Source: Branchiostoma floridae
Taxonomy: Eukaryota > Chordata > Leptocardii > Amphioxiformes > Branchiostomatidae
Length of the DNA stretch: 64,000 nucleotides
NCBI RefSeq assembly: GCF_000003815.2
Contig: NC_049980.1
Coordinates: 12,857,075 to 12,921,074, forward strand
Direction of reading: 5' to 3'
The notes below the pieces were generated by a model. The model worked only from the letters and a program-made list of their open reading frames with translations, was not told the origin of the DNA and made no database searches. The stretch's first letter is position 1. The number at the start of each line of letters is the position of its first letter. Positions 53,201 through 56,735 of this stretch are shown here, piece after piece. A program made the translations under genes and the position numbers.

Positions 53201-55450
53201 CAGCTGCATTAGGTCAGTACATTGAAATAGGAAGATATTAGTATATCATGTGACAGAGTAACTACATGTGCATGGGCCATCTGAGACAAAAAAAGGTAGC
53301 GTCTCAACAACTTCAAAGTACTGTGGTTGGTTACATACTTAAGAAATCCAAAATAAGTAATGTTCATCCCTGTCCAAACTTACAAATTCAGAAAATGGAA
53401 TTTCAGAGTCAGACTTTTGCATGGTGCACAACCAACACAGTAAAAAGCTCATTTTTCCAACCACGTACCACAGACAAAAAGGCAAAAATACACAATAGGT
53501 CTACAGAAACCCAATACATTTCATGCAGGCCTGAGGTCTACGAACTCTTGTCTATTGTAGAAAAGCAAAGGAACTGTACATCCACGTTTAAACCTGAAGA
53601 TATATGCAAGCATCGAAGCATAACAATGAGCGATTGTGTTGCCAGCTTTACGAAAGCAAGCTGCTTGTTTCACAGCAATTGAACCTTCGAATTATCAATC
53701 AATATGCTGAACTCAACAAAACAAGCTTAGTGTACATGTGTGGTATTTGCATATGCCAATATGTACGCTACTTGATACGCTAAGGAGCTTAGACTTGTAA
53801 AACATGAAGAAAGAAGCCTTGTCGAGAGTTCTCGTCTCGATAAGACAAGAACCTAAGGCCAGCTGCCGAGAATGGCTTTTTACGACATCATTTCATGTGT
53901 ACAACCTTTTTGACGACAAAGAATGATCATCGTTGAAAATGCTGACATATCAGATATGATGGATGCCTGTGTAGTGCCTTGGTTTATTTCTCTAAACTAT
54001 GTCAGAAGCAGTGGTGCTAAACTTTCGCGGTTTTTATTTCCATCTCCAGAGCCGGCATGCTAGTCACGGCTGGTGCTGGCGGGACCGTGCCCGGGAAAGG
54101 GCAGGGAAAACGCAGGGTGTGCAGATTTGACAGAAAGGTAAATTGATGAAGGGTTCATATCAACGATCACCGCACAATAACAAGTCAATGGCTTTTGAAT
54201 GTATCGTGATCGTATTAGGAGAACTGTGAGTGGGATTATGGGGGTCATCGCAATTCACTAAGGCATGCTTGTAACCGAAGTCGTTTTGTCAAATTCAACA
54301 AGTTTGGGAGACAAACCGCAATTTTACAAACCGCTAAACTAAAGTAATCGATGTCATAAAAAAAAATGAAAAATAGATATAAAAACTTGTAATGGAACAC
54401 CTAATAAAACTTTTTTTTATCATTCATTTATAGAGGATGATAGTTACAATAAACTCCAGTATAGGATATTTCTTAGTAAGGTAAGCATAGTTGACATCAT
54501 CGCCAAACGTTATCGTTAGGTAATCATTCTTTCAGAATCTTGTAGTGTATCGTGGTACATAGGGCAGAAAGTTTCCTTGCCTTTTCAGTACGTAGCAGTG
54601 TATATTTTTTACCCTTAAGTGTTGCTCGAGGCACTTCCTCGAACACGGGACCCCGTTTTACGTCCCTTCCGAAAGACGGTAGCAGCCCCAATCAAGATGC
54701 CATGACCAGGATTGAACCGGGGGCTCACATTGCAATTACAAATTGTTTGGAACCAAGAGCTCAACTGAAAAGCTGATACCACTTGAGCTACAATGACGTC
54801 TGGTATAACACGGGGAATTCCGGACCTTCCCTAACCCAATTGTCTTGCAGCCGCCCCTGTGAAAACCCATGGCCCGTCGCCGCTCGTTTTCTCCCCAAGT
54901 GGTGTCAAATTCACGGGAGCCCCGTATCGGTCTTTCCCGCGATTTATTGACCAAAATAATTAATTAACCGACTAGAGAGTTGATAATACGCTCCAACTTG
55001 ACCCGCTAACCTAGGTAGCATTAAACATTTAGGGCCCCAATCGCTATTCGATAAGAGGGAAATAAGAAGGAAATGAAGCTACCAAACACAAATGTCAACT
55101 TGTATTTATCACAGAGGCAGTGTTCGCTGTGCCGATTACCACTGCAGCGCTTAAAAAGATAATGAGACCTTTACAAGGAACTAATGCATTAAACCATACA
55201 TCAACGTCGGTCCCTCGTCACTTCTCTGTACACAAACTAGTTTTGCAAGGAGCTATGAATATTGATACATAAGAGTGGCTAACGAGGAAATGATGGAGAG
55301 AGTTTATGATGAACCCCTTGTGGTGGTAAGAGATTTATAACATGTACCTTTGCCGGAGGCTGGCCCGCTCCTGGCGGCGGAGGAGTGGGGTAGAACCGCC
55401 AGCAGGACGCAGACGTACCGCAGCATCCACGGCAGCCGGTCGCGCGTCAT
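1772..55450 (-). CDS. LRP-like modular transmembrane receptor, 18 coding exons (whole gene)
   Basis: Spliced minus-strand gene; exons listed separately. All junctions have GT/AG borders and compatible phases; exon lengths sum to 3558 nt, giving 1185 residues plus stop. Predicted layout: signal peptide 1-26; YWTD beta-propeller 1 (35-310); EGF (310-351); propeller 2 (351-614); EGF (614-656); Ser/Thr linker (656-686); HYR (686-766); sushi/CCP (766-824); unrecognised module (824-978); ephrin-receptor-like GCC2/GCC3 module (978-1030); membrane helix about 1059-1083; cytoplasmic tail to 1185. Two propeller-EGF units recall LRP4/LRP5/6 and the LDL receptor, but there are no LDL-A ligand repeats. 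HYR, sushi and GCC2/GCC3 recall SVEP1/polydom. A role as a type I cell-surface receptor or adhesion protein is inferred. The start ATG has an in-frame TGA 57 bases upstream and no other ATG between. Ligand unknown. Confidence 0.85.
2711..2866 (-). CDS. receptor exon 17: ephrin-receptor-like GCC2/GCC3 module
   Basis: Phase 1-1 exon. CPPGTFYNETANLCQYC, NNYQPNPGQTSCRLCP and GTGTAGVGAFDIKQC follow the C-P-x-G-T-x-Y ... C-x-x-C ... Y-Q-x-x-x-G-Q-x-x-C-x-x-C-P-x-G-T pattern of the GCC2/GCC3 (Ephrin_rec_like) family. The donor AAT/GTCAGT restores the final Cys together with exon 18 (T plus GT). Confidence 0.9.
3264..3725 (-). CDS. receptor exon 16: unrecognised module with tetra-arginine site
   Basis: The longest extracellular exon (462 nt, phase 1-1, about 154 residues). 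It contains six cysteines, three N-glycosylation sequons (NMT, NST, NFS) and the basic stretch YVARRRRQAG at residues 889-898, which meets the R-x-R/K-R furin rule. The second half (VAVNMTVTINARQDSIRLRR, later VYRIDADGVVVSD) looks like a beta-rich fold. I do not recognise the family. It lies between the sushi domain and the GCC2/GCC3 module. If cut at RRRR, the protein could become a two-chain receptor. Confidence 0.85.
3986..4159 (-). CDS. receptor exon 15: sushi/CCP domain
   Basis: Phase 1-1 exon of 58 residues: VECPPVLSPTNGNYTC, RCRMECQERFSPYP, FTCTPMGEWRD and PLCIG. Six cysteines (rather than four) and the G-x-W motif match the selectin/SVEP1 style of sushi domain. Acceptor TATCTTTGCAG, donor GTAATT. 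HYR next to sushi is a common pair in invertebrate deuterostome proteins. Confidence 0.92.
   Translation of the reverse strand, partial: SNVRLYSLRPTVITPVRSPRQGSSGAAWSVRRDSLLTLTPSSHVHPWGNGGTLYLSA
4740..4849 (-). CDS. receptor exon 14: HYR domain, second half
   Basis: Encodes KPGLFYRGSTAVTCWVVDSK, then NTCRFNVSIIVKT. The G-S-T-A-V-T-C-x-V-x-D-x-x-G-x-x-x-x-C-x-F pattern is the conserved second half of HYR domains. Phase 2 in, phase 1 out. NVS is a possible N-glycosylation site. Confidence 0.88.
5360..5489 (-). CDS. receptor exon 13: HYR domain, first half
   Basis: Encodes LACPPDVMKEVPRAPVMITW and KQPRLVGNGAILMAECS. The C-P-P-D start, the T-W strand and the N-G segment are the first half of a hyalin-repeat (HYR, Ig-like) domain. 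Acceptor CGTTCCTACCCAG, donor GTGAGA, phase 1 in and phase 2 out. A foldback MITE ends 35 bases upstream of the acceptor. Confidence 0.85.
5524..5704. mobile_element. foldback MITE in intron 12
   Basis: Two arms of about 70 bases are near-perfect inverted copies around a ~45-base centre. Both ends start CCCCCTCACATTAGGCGAAA when read inward, and both arms carry TCTGCGAGCTCTAAATTACG. The flanks are TATA on each side (5520-5523 and 5705-5708), a possible target duplication. No coding capacity. It lies 35 bases upstream of the exon 13 acceptor, close to where a branch point should be. Confidence 0.85.
6131..6220 (-). CDS. receptor exon 12: Ser/Thr-rich linker
   Basis: A 90-nt phase 1-1 exon encoding a 30-residue linker: DTSTPSNDVTTSLNEISTNS followed by METTTLLDKT. 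It is rich in Ser and Thr, with no cysteine, so a likely O-glycosylated stalk between the LRP-like half and the HYR domain. Acceptor TTTATAAG, donor GTCAGT. The acceptor tract is short, so this exon is the least secure of the extracellular set and may be alternatively used. Confidence 0.7.
6584..6709 (-). CDS. receptor exon 11: EGF domain 2
   Basis: Phase 1-1 exon of 42 codons with six cysteines: MCATGRSPCSHTC, GGVRCACPVGMRV and VTCVD. It is a standard EGF following the second propeller. Acceptor CCCCGTAG, donor GTAGGA. Because both borders are phase 1, skipping it would keep the frame. Confidence 0.9.
7267..7473 (-). CDS. receptor exon 10: last blade of propeller 2
   Basis: Phase 1-1 exon of 69 residues. 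It encodes GGNRREVAAISQKMDHIYGL, ALFYSDWKTQSVAMTDL and the closing strand EIHAHHPKELK that leads into an EGF domain. Acceptor TGCTTGCTAG, donor GTGAGT. Confidence 0.9.
8007..8194 (-). CDS. receptor exon 9: blades 4-5 of propeller 2
   Basis: Encodes YLFWSDWGKEPKIERASLSG, then SPNGLAVDADEGRLYFAD and LRKIESI: the PNGLAVD turn and two YWTD-type blades. Acceptor AATGTCTAG (phase 2), donor GTACTT (phase 1). It mirrors exon 5 of the first propeller, as expected if the propeller-EGF unit was duplicated. Confidence 0.93.
8385..8778 (-). CDS. receptor exon 8: blades 1-3 of propeller 2
   Basis: Second-longest exon of the extracellular part (131 residues). It shows NFLLVADYNEIRMLSFDT, then FVYWSSVNTGMVSRGRLTGE, IDGMAIDVDGRTLYWSDG and KPRAITMDPIRR: three propeller blades in a row. 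Acceptor TACGAACAG, donor GTAAAA, phase 1 in and phase 2 out. Confidence 0.93.
9138..9260 (-). CDS. receptor exon 7: EGF domain 1
   Basis: A single phase 1-1 exon of 41 codons carrying six cysteines in EGF spacing: NPCDNSDCSHIC, then GGYRCQCP and DGKRCV. It is the LDLR-type EGF that packs under a YWTD propeller. The donor was set as GTAG/GTATTT because this alone gives the phase needed to continue into EPDNFLLVADYN of exon 8. Confidence 0.88.
9391..9723 (+). pseudogene. retrotransposon C-terminal fragment (degenerate)
   Basis: Plus-strand reading frame in intron 6, antisense to the receptor. It shows LVLIELTVPWEDRVEEAQER, KLQKYQELVTNCRERGWETR and VGCRGFMWRTLGFLGVVGRK, ending in a stop. This L-x-E-L-T-V-P-W-E ... 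K-Y-x-x-L ... C-R-x-x-G-W ... V-G-C-R-G-F signature recurs at the C-terminal end of non-LTR retrotransposon proteins in invertebrates and fish. The D-x(n)-E-L-T pattern would suit a restriction-like endonuclease fold, but that is inference. No upstream reverse transcriptase is present, so it is a 5'-truncated relic. Confidence 0.6.
10167..10338 (-). CDS. receptor exon 6: last blade of propeller 1
   Basis: Acceptor TTCCCTTCCAG (phase 0), donor GTGCTG (phase 1). It encodes VPFGITLGDGYVFFSDWDER, then IFRGNMRNGE and ISHPMGLQFY. P-F-G-I-T-L plus FFSDW is the typical sixth blade that runs into the following EGF domain. The donor is weaker than others in the gene but agrees in phase with exon 7. Confidence 0.85.
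11741..11945. mobile_element. MITE family A copy 1
   Basis: Left end has a GCTGAGTGACC-type end near 11765, and the right end has TCGCTGAGCGATCGC near 11925-11940 as its inverse. The core words GGTCGCT/GCGATC are shared with eight other places in this window. Non-coding. Confidence 0.5.
12960..13170 (-). repeat. tRNA-derived SINE-like unit, copy 1
   Basis: On the minus strand, TCACCGAGTGG (13170-13160) fits a pol III A box and GGCTCGATTCC (13119-13109) fits a B box, about 50 bases apart as in tRNA promoters. Downstream comes a body with ATGGGTACC- and GGAGGTAAAAG-type words shared with the copy near 14.3 kb. It does not fold as an intact tRNA by eye, so a SINE rather than a tRNA gene. Confidence 0.5.
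14280..14460 (-). repeat. tRNA-derived SINE-like unit, copy 2
   Basis: Minus-strand relative of the unit near 13 kb. It has an A-box-like region AGTCACAAGTGG (14460-14449), a B-box-like GGCTCGACTCC (14415-14405), then a shared body with the GGAGGTAAAAG word. More diverged than copy 1. Confidence 0.45.
14565..14796 (-). CDS. receptor exon 5: blades 4 and 5 of propeller 1
   Basis: Acceptor CCCTGCAG and donor GTAAGC. It encodes LYFSDWGSQPRISRADLDGG, then NPNGLATD, ALFWTDARL and IEKSSLLGGNRTTV, which are two consecutive YWTD-type blades. The NPNGLA turn is the standard LDLR-propeller motif. A MITE begins about 70 bases upstream of its acceptor. Confidence 0.9.
14866..15064. mobile_element. MITE with GCTTAGGT ends
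   Basis: Inverted ends: GCTTAGGTTACATCTCCAAA on the left and its near-inverse at 15030-15064, both continuing into a CCGG-rich stretch (ACCGGTGCCCGGCC / GGTCGGGACCCGG). The AT-rich centre of about 120 bases has no coding frame. It sits 70 bases upstream of receptor exon 5. Confidence 0.75.
15147..16047. mobile_element. piggyBac-like non-autonomous element (TTAA target)
   Basis: Ends CCCTATTCAGACCGGG and its exact inverse, each directly bounded by TTAA (15143-15146 and 16048-16051). TTAA duplication plus ends starting CCC is the signature of piggyBac-type elements. Subterminal arms also pair (CTTTTGAGGCCC on the left, its inverse near 15985). 901 bases, no transposase frame. Carries a G14 run at 15160-15173, a C12 run at 15998-16009, and five perfect TGACGTCA sites. 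Confidence 0.85.
15437..15855. promoter_or_regulatory. cluster of five TGACGTCA (CRE-type) palindromes
   Basis: Perfect TGACGTCA octamers at 15437-15444, 15675-15682, 15688-15695, 15699-15706 and 15848-15855, with further TACGTCA half-type sites near 15860-15876. TGACGTCA is the known binding site of CREB/ATF proteins. All lie inside the piggyBac-like element. Whether they act as binding sites is untested. Confidence 0.6.
16327..16575. mobile_element. MITE family A copy 2
   Basis: Left end GCAGCGACCGC near 16361, right end GTGCGGTCGCTCGGCGAT near 16536-16553, in inverse orientation. The inner word AAAGATATGACAGATAG is shared with the copy near 44.5 kb. Non-coding, about 250 bases. Confidence 0.6.
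18274..18368 (+). promoter_or_regulatory. predicted core promoter and 5' UTR exon of the nested gene
   Basis: TATATAT at 18274-18280 is followed 30 bases later by TCATTC (A at 18304), an initiator-like start. The putative first exon would end at 18368 before GTAAGT. A matching pyrimidine-rich acceptor (CTCCCTCCCTACATCAG) lies at 18751-18767, just upstream of the start codon. Spacing is ideal for a TATA/Inr promoter, but this is prediction only. Confidence 0.45.
18768..18904 (+). CDS. nested peptide gene, coding exon 1
   Basis: The acceptor CATCAG precedes 13 untranslated bases and ATG at 18781 in a good context (CTACACCATGA). It encodes the signal peptide and the Trp-Arg8-Gly-Arg block, ending GCAGATG before GTACGC (phase 1). 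The eight arginines use five different codons. Confidence 0.75.
18781..19704 (+). CDS. secreted arginine-rich peptide precursor, 86 residues, 3 coding exons (whole gene)
   Basis: Coding exons 18781-18904, 19134-19226 and 19661-19704 join in phase (124 + 93 + 44 = 261 nt; 86 residues plus stop). The start MKLFVCMMLVTMVVMATL is a signal peptide. It is followed by GWRRRRRRRRGR, then an acidic helical part (SELREVVEEARSLLEELNEQ) and a TELEGAPGEKSSR end. Signal, strongly basic peptide, acidic propiece is the layout of several antimicrobial precursors (for example tunicate styelins), and the G-R after eight arginines would allow C-terminal amidation; both are analogies, not homology. The gene lies within intron 4 of the receptor on the opposite strand. 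AATAAA at 20047. No family recognised. Confidence 0.75.
19134..19226 (+). CDS. nested peptide gene, coding exon 2
   Basis: Acceptor TTTCCCCTTCCAG (phase 1), donor C/GTAAGA (phase 1). It encodes ADSELREVVEEARSLLEELN and EQAELLDTPEE: an acidic amphipathic helix with leucines at heptad-like spacing, suited to masking a basic peptide in the precursor. Confidence 0.75.
19661..19704 (+). CDS. nested peptide gene, last coding exon
   Basis: Acceptor TTGTATTACAG in phase 1 gives LTELEGAPGEKSSR and TGA at 19702. The 3' UTR continues to about 20070. Confidence 0.65.
20047..20052 (+). terminator. AATAAA polyadenylation signal of the nested gene
   Basis: Canonical AATAAA 343 bases after the stop codon, followed by a T-rich stretch at 20079-20092. 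It lies 260 bases before receptor exon 4 (opposite strand). Confidence 0.55.
20314..20491 (-). CDS. receptor exon 4: YFSN blade 3
   Basis: Acceptor TTTTCACCAG and donor GTGAGT (phase 1 in, phase 2 out). It encodes GLSVDVANRRLYFSN, then IEMVDLDRRNRKRVIET and DKPRAVVVHRG: the paired strands of a propeller blade, including the typical L-x-x-P-R-A-V-V-V turn. An insertion between YFSN and IEMV (about 15 residues) is longer than usual for this blade. Confidence 0.88.
20761..21007. mobile_element. MITE family A copy 3
   Basis: Ends CCCTCATTCCACTAGACGGC and, inverted, CCCACTAGCACGGCGACC. Both continue into CCTCACTGCGACC, with arms of about 45 bases. About 247 bases, AT-rich middle, no coding frame. 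Confidence 0.7.
21155..21768. repeat. direct duplication of ~130 bases
   Basis: 21155-21290 and 21637-21768 share long words such as ATCATTAGAAATCGAAGTGG and GACACTATCACA in the same order and orientation, offset by about 480 bases. The copies have diverged by roughly 15 percent by eye. The spacer is not duplicated. Confidence 0.7.
24321..24545. mobile_element. MITE family A copy 4
   Basis: Left arm ACGGTGATCACGGAGCGACC and right arm GTTCGCTCAGCGATCGCAGC are inverse in type. The interior has AATCAATTTGCATTG, matching other members. Non-coding. Confidence 0.55.
27050..27180 (+). repeat. truncated LINE-like 3' tail
   Basis: AGCCCTCGAGCATGAATTTG followed by CAATAAAGATTATTATTATT, a 3' end with short tandem ATT units as left by some non-LTR retrotransposons. 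A similar but more diverged CCCCTCGGCGAGGATTTGCA lies at 22438. No coding part remains. Confidence 0.5.
28134..28236 (-). CDS. receptor exon 3: YWSD blade 2
   Basis: Enters after TCTCCACAG in phase 0 and leaves at GTGAGG in phase 1. It encodes VYWSDVENRCIKRVFLNGTG, a clear YWTD-type blade with the following ExxxR-L-x-G strand, and one possible N-glycosylation site (NGT). 34 residues. Confidence 0.85.
28980..29320 (+). repeat. dispersed repeat family B, copy 1
   Basis: Shares with copies near 39.7, 42.3, 45.1, 48.6 and 56.4 kb the ordered words GTCATTCTACGG, GAATTAGTAGCCTCTTCC, TATTGACC, CTGCCACTC and TATTCAAATA. The family tends to end in AAAC repeats. Confidence 0.5.
29821..30028. mobile_element. 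MITE family A copy 5
   Basis: Right arm CTGTACGGTCACTCAACAAT followed by CGCCGTCTTGTGG and GGGGGCC. The left arm is degraded (GGTGAGTGATC). The inner word AAGGGTCACGCAAATACAA matches other members. Confidence 0.5.
30241..30601. repeat. AATAG satellite with embedded 15-base units
   Basis: Starts and ends as (AATAG)n. The middle (about 30352-30520) is built of AGAATAAAGTTGACT 15-base units, repeated about eight times. It gives a long SILFY-type reading frame on the minus strand that is only a satellite translation. Confidence 0.95.
32833..32972 (-). CDS. receptor exon 2: first propeller blade
   Basis: Begins after a TCCTCCTTCCAG acceptor and ends GAACAG before GTGAGG, phase 0. It encodes residues 35-81, including FLVYASGDTGEVVRL and the IRPVAVDYDPVEQ strand that precedes the next YWSD motif, as in the opening blade of LDLR-type propellers. 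Confidence 0.85.
34265..34364. other. assembly gap of 100 N
   Basis: Exactly 100 N, the usual placeholder for a gap of unknown size. It lies inside receptor intron 1, so it does not interrupt the coding model, but the true intron length is uncertain. Confidence 0.99.
34961..35166. mobile_element. MITE family A copy 6, between 20-base direct repeats
   Basis: CGTTGAGTGACCGTACAGCG near 34975 is a family A arm; the other arm is degraded. It is bracketed by GTTAAGATATGTTCTTCAGG (34941-34960) and GTTAAGACATGTTCTTCAGG (35167-35186), a 20-base direct repeat with one mismatch. Confidence 0.5.
35168..35545 (-). CDS. exon-like open stretch in intron 1 (unsupported)
   Basis: Minus strand: a TGTGCCTTAG acceptor-like site, then 125 open codons (PTNGSPAILTLIPTTPPRPL, later SAPGNESFLEQYVTPARP) ending in TAA at 35168. 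It is more GC-rich than the surroundings and looks protein-like, but matches no family I know. It enters in phase 0, so it cannot follow receptor exon 1 (phase 1) in frame. It could be a terminal exon of another minus-strand transcript or chance. Confidence 0.2.
   Translation of the reverse strand, partial: PTNGSPAILTLIPTTPPRPLSSPLLGLPEKKCVRTETHDKSVSVSLRSLRSAPGNESFLEQYVTPARPAVFNTGQTERVLAETVVRYNMHPSIVKGARQGRTYSRLVMYQKLRKDAYTKDLKNMS
36646..36806. mobile_element. MITE family A copy 7
   Basis: Right arm GGTCGCTGCACGGTCGCTCA followed by GCGATCCCCGTGTAGTAGGG; left arm ACTGTGGAGCGACC. The inner AATCAAGGGTAGCACACATC matches other members. Confidence 0.55.
37086..37128. repeat. perfect 33-base palindrome between TTATA repeats
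   Basis: CCAAGGAGCTTTTATC (37091-37106), one base, then its exact inverse (37108-37123), flanked directly by TTATA on both sides. It would form a strong hairpin in DNA or RNA. It is far too short for a normal MITE. Confidence 0.85.
39700..40050 (+). repeat. dispersed repeat family B, copy 2
   Basis: CTCATACCTCTGTGAAATAG, CAGTTCATTTGATTATATAA and GGTAGCATATCGAAAACATA in the order seen in the other copies. Non-coding. Confidence 0.45.
40698..40909 (+). CDS. possible first coding exon with mitochondrial-type presequence
   Basis: ATG in a fair context (CAATCATGG) opens 70 codons plus two bases, ending TTGC before GTGAGT; the in-frame stop lies only in that donor. The peptide starts MAIKRLANVSRFLSTSVLPL and is rich in Arg, Lys, Ser and Leu. 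It has no Asp or Glu over all 70 residues, as in mitochondrial targeting sequences. No following exon could be found, and the opposite strand is also open, so this may be chance. Confidence 0.25.
42280..42545 (+). repeat. dispersed repeat family B, copy 3 (short, AAAC tail)
   Basis: Starts AAATTGAAGATCTCATAGCT and ends in CGCCAAAACAAACAAACAAA. Internal part degraded. Confidence 0.4.
44441..44667. mobile_element. MITE family A copy 8 (best-preserved ends)
   Basis: Left CCCCCTGTCCGCTAGTGGCT and, inverted from the right, CCCCCTTTCCGCTAGTCGGC, each running on to a TCACTGA-type core. The interior carries AAAGATATGACAGATAG and AATCAAGGATCACACAAGTA, linking it to copies 2 and 7. About 227 bases. 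Confidence 0.75.
45108..45420 (+). repeat. dispersed repeat family B, copy 4
   Basis: GTTCGGAGATCTCACCACTC, ATTACATGTGTCCATTGATC and CTGTCACTCTACGTTAAACG in family order. Confidence 0.55.
46230..47420. mobile_element. foldback DNA element with AATCGGATT subterminal repeats
   Basis: The ends pair as inverted repeats: GTTCACATG, GCAAGTGAGTTAAAC and AGGAATCCGATT on the left (46238-46281), their inverse on the right (47363-47419). The word AATCGGATT or its inverse occurs at least eight times, clustered near both ends, as subterminal transposase sites often do. The middle has overlapping frames of about 140 codons on both strands, which I do not recognise. Superfamily not determined. Confidence 0.7.
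47440..48125. repeat. diverged tandem duplication, period ~380 bases
   Basis: 47440-47730 and 47820-48125 share in order GAGTAATAAAGTTGCATGAT / GGGTAATAAAACTGTATGAT, CATATTTCACCTGG, AGACGT, GACCGTTACT and GCAGGTGCA-type words. The duplication is old. Both copies begin right after the foldback element. Confidence 0.6.
48608..48816 (+). repeat. dispersed repeat family B, copy 5
   Basis: GAGTTCGAAGATCTCATACC, GTTCATTAGTTTTGCAAATA and GTGTCCATTGATCACTTCCT in family order. It is followed by the 202-base tandem pair that forms its 3' part. Confidence 0.55.
48817..49235 (+). repeat. 202-base tandem pair ending in AAAC microsatellites
   Basis: Two consecutive units both start CTGGCAACTCTGA (48817 and 49019), both contain AAGGAAACAAGTAAACC, an (AAAC)n tract and CTGAACGCCAT- or GTGAACGCCAT-type ends. 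This looks like a duplicated 3' end of family B. Confidence 0.7.
50912..51129 (+). mobile_element. retroinsertion with poly-A tail and 13-base target duplication
   Basis: ATACGCAGCTAGC occurs at 50899-50911 and again at 51130-51142, directly flanking a 218-base insert. The insert ends with GAATAAAG (AATAAA at 51094-51099 approx.), then two A-runs of 9-10. This is the hallmark of target-primed reverse transcription: either a 5'-truncated LINE or a retrocopied transcript end. No coding content. Confidence 0.85.
51600..52215. repeat. four-copy tandem array, ~150-base unit
   Basis: The unit mark GATTTTGGGCCTCCTGG or close variants recurs at about 51708, 51860, 52011 and 52159, and a CTGTATCTCCGGAACG-type word at about 51630, 51781, 51933 and 52080. 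Period 148-152 bases. Units differ by perhaps a quarter of positions, yet several frames stay open across units. Confidence 0.8.
52480..53690 (+). pseudogene. possible degraded transposon or gene relic
   Basis: Plus-strand open pieces: 52481-52563 (MVELELKQKKMQFSNVEEN, then CIECGHKRK and a GTATGT donor-like site), 52689-52946 (AGLSGGGLALFCFKF and later SINGIDKDIFHSK) and 53266-53682 (138 codons without a known domain). The C-x-x-C-x-H cluster and the Gly-rich stretch faintly recall transposase-type proteins, but I cannot assign a family. Frames are interrupted between pieces. Confidence 0.3.
54590..54791 (-). repeat. tRNA-derived SINE-like unit, copy 3
   Basis: Minus strand: TAGCTCAAGTGG (54790-54779) is an A-box match and GGTTCAATCC (54718-54709) a B-box match, about 60 bases apart. 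The rest of the unit runs on with GGACGTAAAACGGGG-type sequence to about 54590. It is a different subfamily from the 13-kb and 14-kb units. Confidence 0.5.
55348..55450 (-). CDS. receptor exon 1: signal peptide
   Basis: ATG at 55450 opens a 34-residue exon. Charged start (MTRDRLPW), hydrophobic core (YVCVLLAVLP) and small residues before a likely cut at HSSAA/RSG make a classic signal peptide. The donor after GGC AAA G is GTACAT, phase 1, which fits exon 2 exactly (G plus AG makes Glu). The local sequence is GC-rich, unlike the surrounding intron. The upstream in-frame TGA supports this ATG as the start. It is separated from exon 2 by a 22-kb intron, so it would be easy for gene finders to miss. 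Confidence 0.8.
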
Positions 55451-56359
55451 CCCGCAGGTACACACGGTGGGCTGCTGGAGAAACCGCCTCGGCTCCGCCT
55501 TCTCTCAGGTGCTCAGCAAGGCTAATGCGTGTTGCCCACCTTCGGTCGATCCTATTTCCTGTACGGCACACGCGGGAAATAAGAGAGTGATTGTAGAGGT
55601 GAGCGGCCAAGCACTGTATTAAAGAGTGGCTGGGGGAACGTACCGTATGTGCGAGCATGCACACTGGAAGTAACGTGTCAGCCCCGCAAGATTAATACGG
55701 GGTCCATCCAATAGTCTTCATCATTTATGAGGCAGCGGCAGCCGAGATTGAGCGTCGCACTGGAGAGTGACCCTTGCACTCCGGTTAACTTCAAAACTCC
55801 CAGGGATATCAATAAAGGAAGCCCGATATTTTGTTGGAGGTTCTTTACTTGGTTACGGTCAATGAGCAAACAAGACCGAAGGTATAATGAGTTTTGGTCG
55901 GGCGGTCTTTGCCAAAATCGCACACACTGAGGTCCAACAGATCAACCTAATATTTTCTGTACAGCGATGATGTGGTTCTGGGATCATAAACACAATAAAA
56001 TGGCACCTTTCTGGGGTCGGCCATCTTTTCAACTGGCTTGTTTTCGCAGAAAATTACAGCGGAGCAATCTGCGGAGGGTTAGTGTTTGGGTTCCGGTCTG
56101 CTGCAATCATTACTCTGTGATAATGTGCACGCCTCGGATCAACCCCGCTTATTCGTAACGCCGCCGCTGACAAAGTAATCTTGTTTTAATCCGCAGCCGG
56201 AATAAATGGCGTACATGACTCACAGAAGCTGACAAGGGAGGCACGGAGCCGAATCTGTCATCCGTGCAGGCCGGGAAATGATGAAGAAAACAGCGCCGTG
56301 GCTGGCTGCCATTGATACCGCAGTGGCACAACTACTCAGCGACAGGTGCTTGAAAAAGT

Positions 56360-56735
56360 TTCGTTTGAAGATCTCACGACTCCGCGAGTTTCTTGTATGT
56401 CTTGTAGTTCATTAATTTTGTAAACAGGGTTTTGATAAAGATTACCATGTGTAAATTGATCACTTTCTGTCACACCACGGTAAATGTGACTACATGTATC
56501 ACAATACAAACAGACGAACCAAGAACAGCAAGTCCCATAAATTAGTAGCCTTTTCTATTGACCATGGCCAAGTTTGATTAACGACTAGTTCTACCACCTT
56601 TGATTCTACGTCGTGCCACTCAATTTCTGACCTTGGCGGTCATCTTGCCACTCATTGACTTACTGCCACCCTGATGACAGTGTATTCAAATAACTACGGA
56701 CACACACCGACACAAACAAACAGACACACGGAAAT
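56360..56735 (+). repeat. dispersed repeat family B, copy 6
   Basis: GAAGATCTCACGACTCCGCG, GATCACTTTCTGTCACACCA, CCCATAAATTAGTAGCC and a CACACACCGACACAAACAAA end. One of the longest copies, about 375 bases. Confidence 0.6.

Larger units (their letters stand above)
32973..55347. other. intron 1 of the receptor (22 kb, repeat-rich)
   Basis: The long first intron between the signal-peptide exon and the first propeller exon. It contains MITE family A copies (34961, 36646, 44441), family B repeats, the AATCGGATT foldback element (46.2-47.4 kb), local duplications (47.4-48.1 and 48.8-49.2 kb), a retroinsertion (50.9-51.1 kb), a ~150-base tandem array (51.6-52.2 kb) and a SINE-like unit (54.6-54.8 kb). 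Two exon-like stretches (35168-35545 minus, 40698-40909 plus) are listed separately. Stretches 33.0-34.2, 37.2-39.6 and 43.0-44.4 kb show nothing I can identify. Confidence 0.55.
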
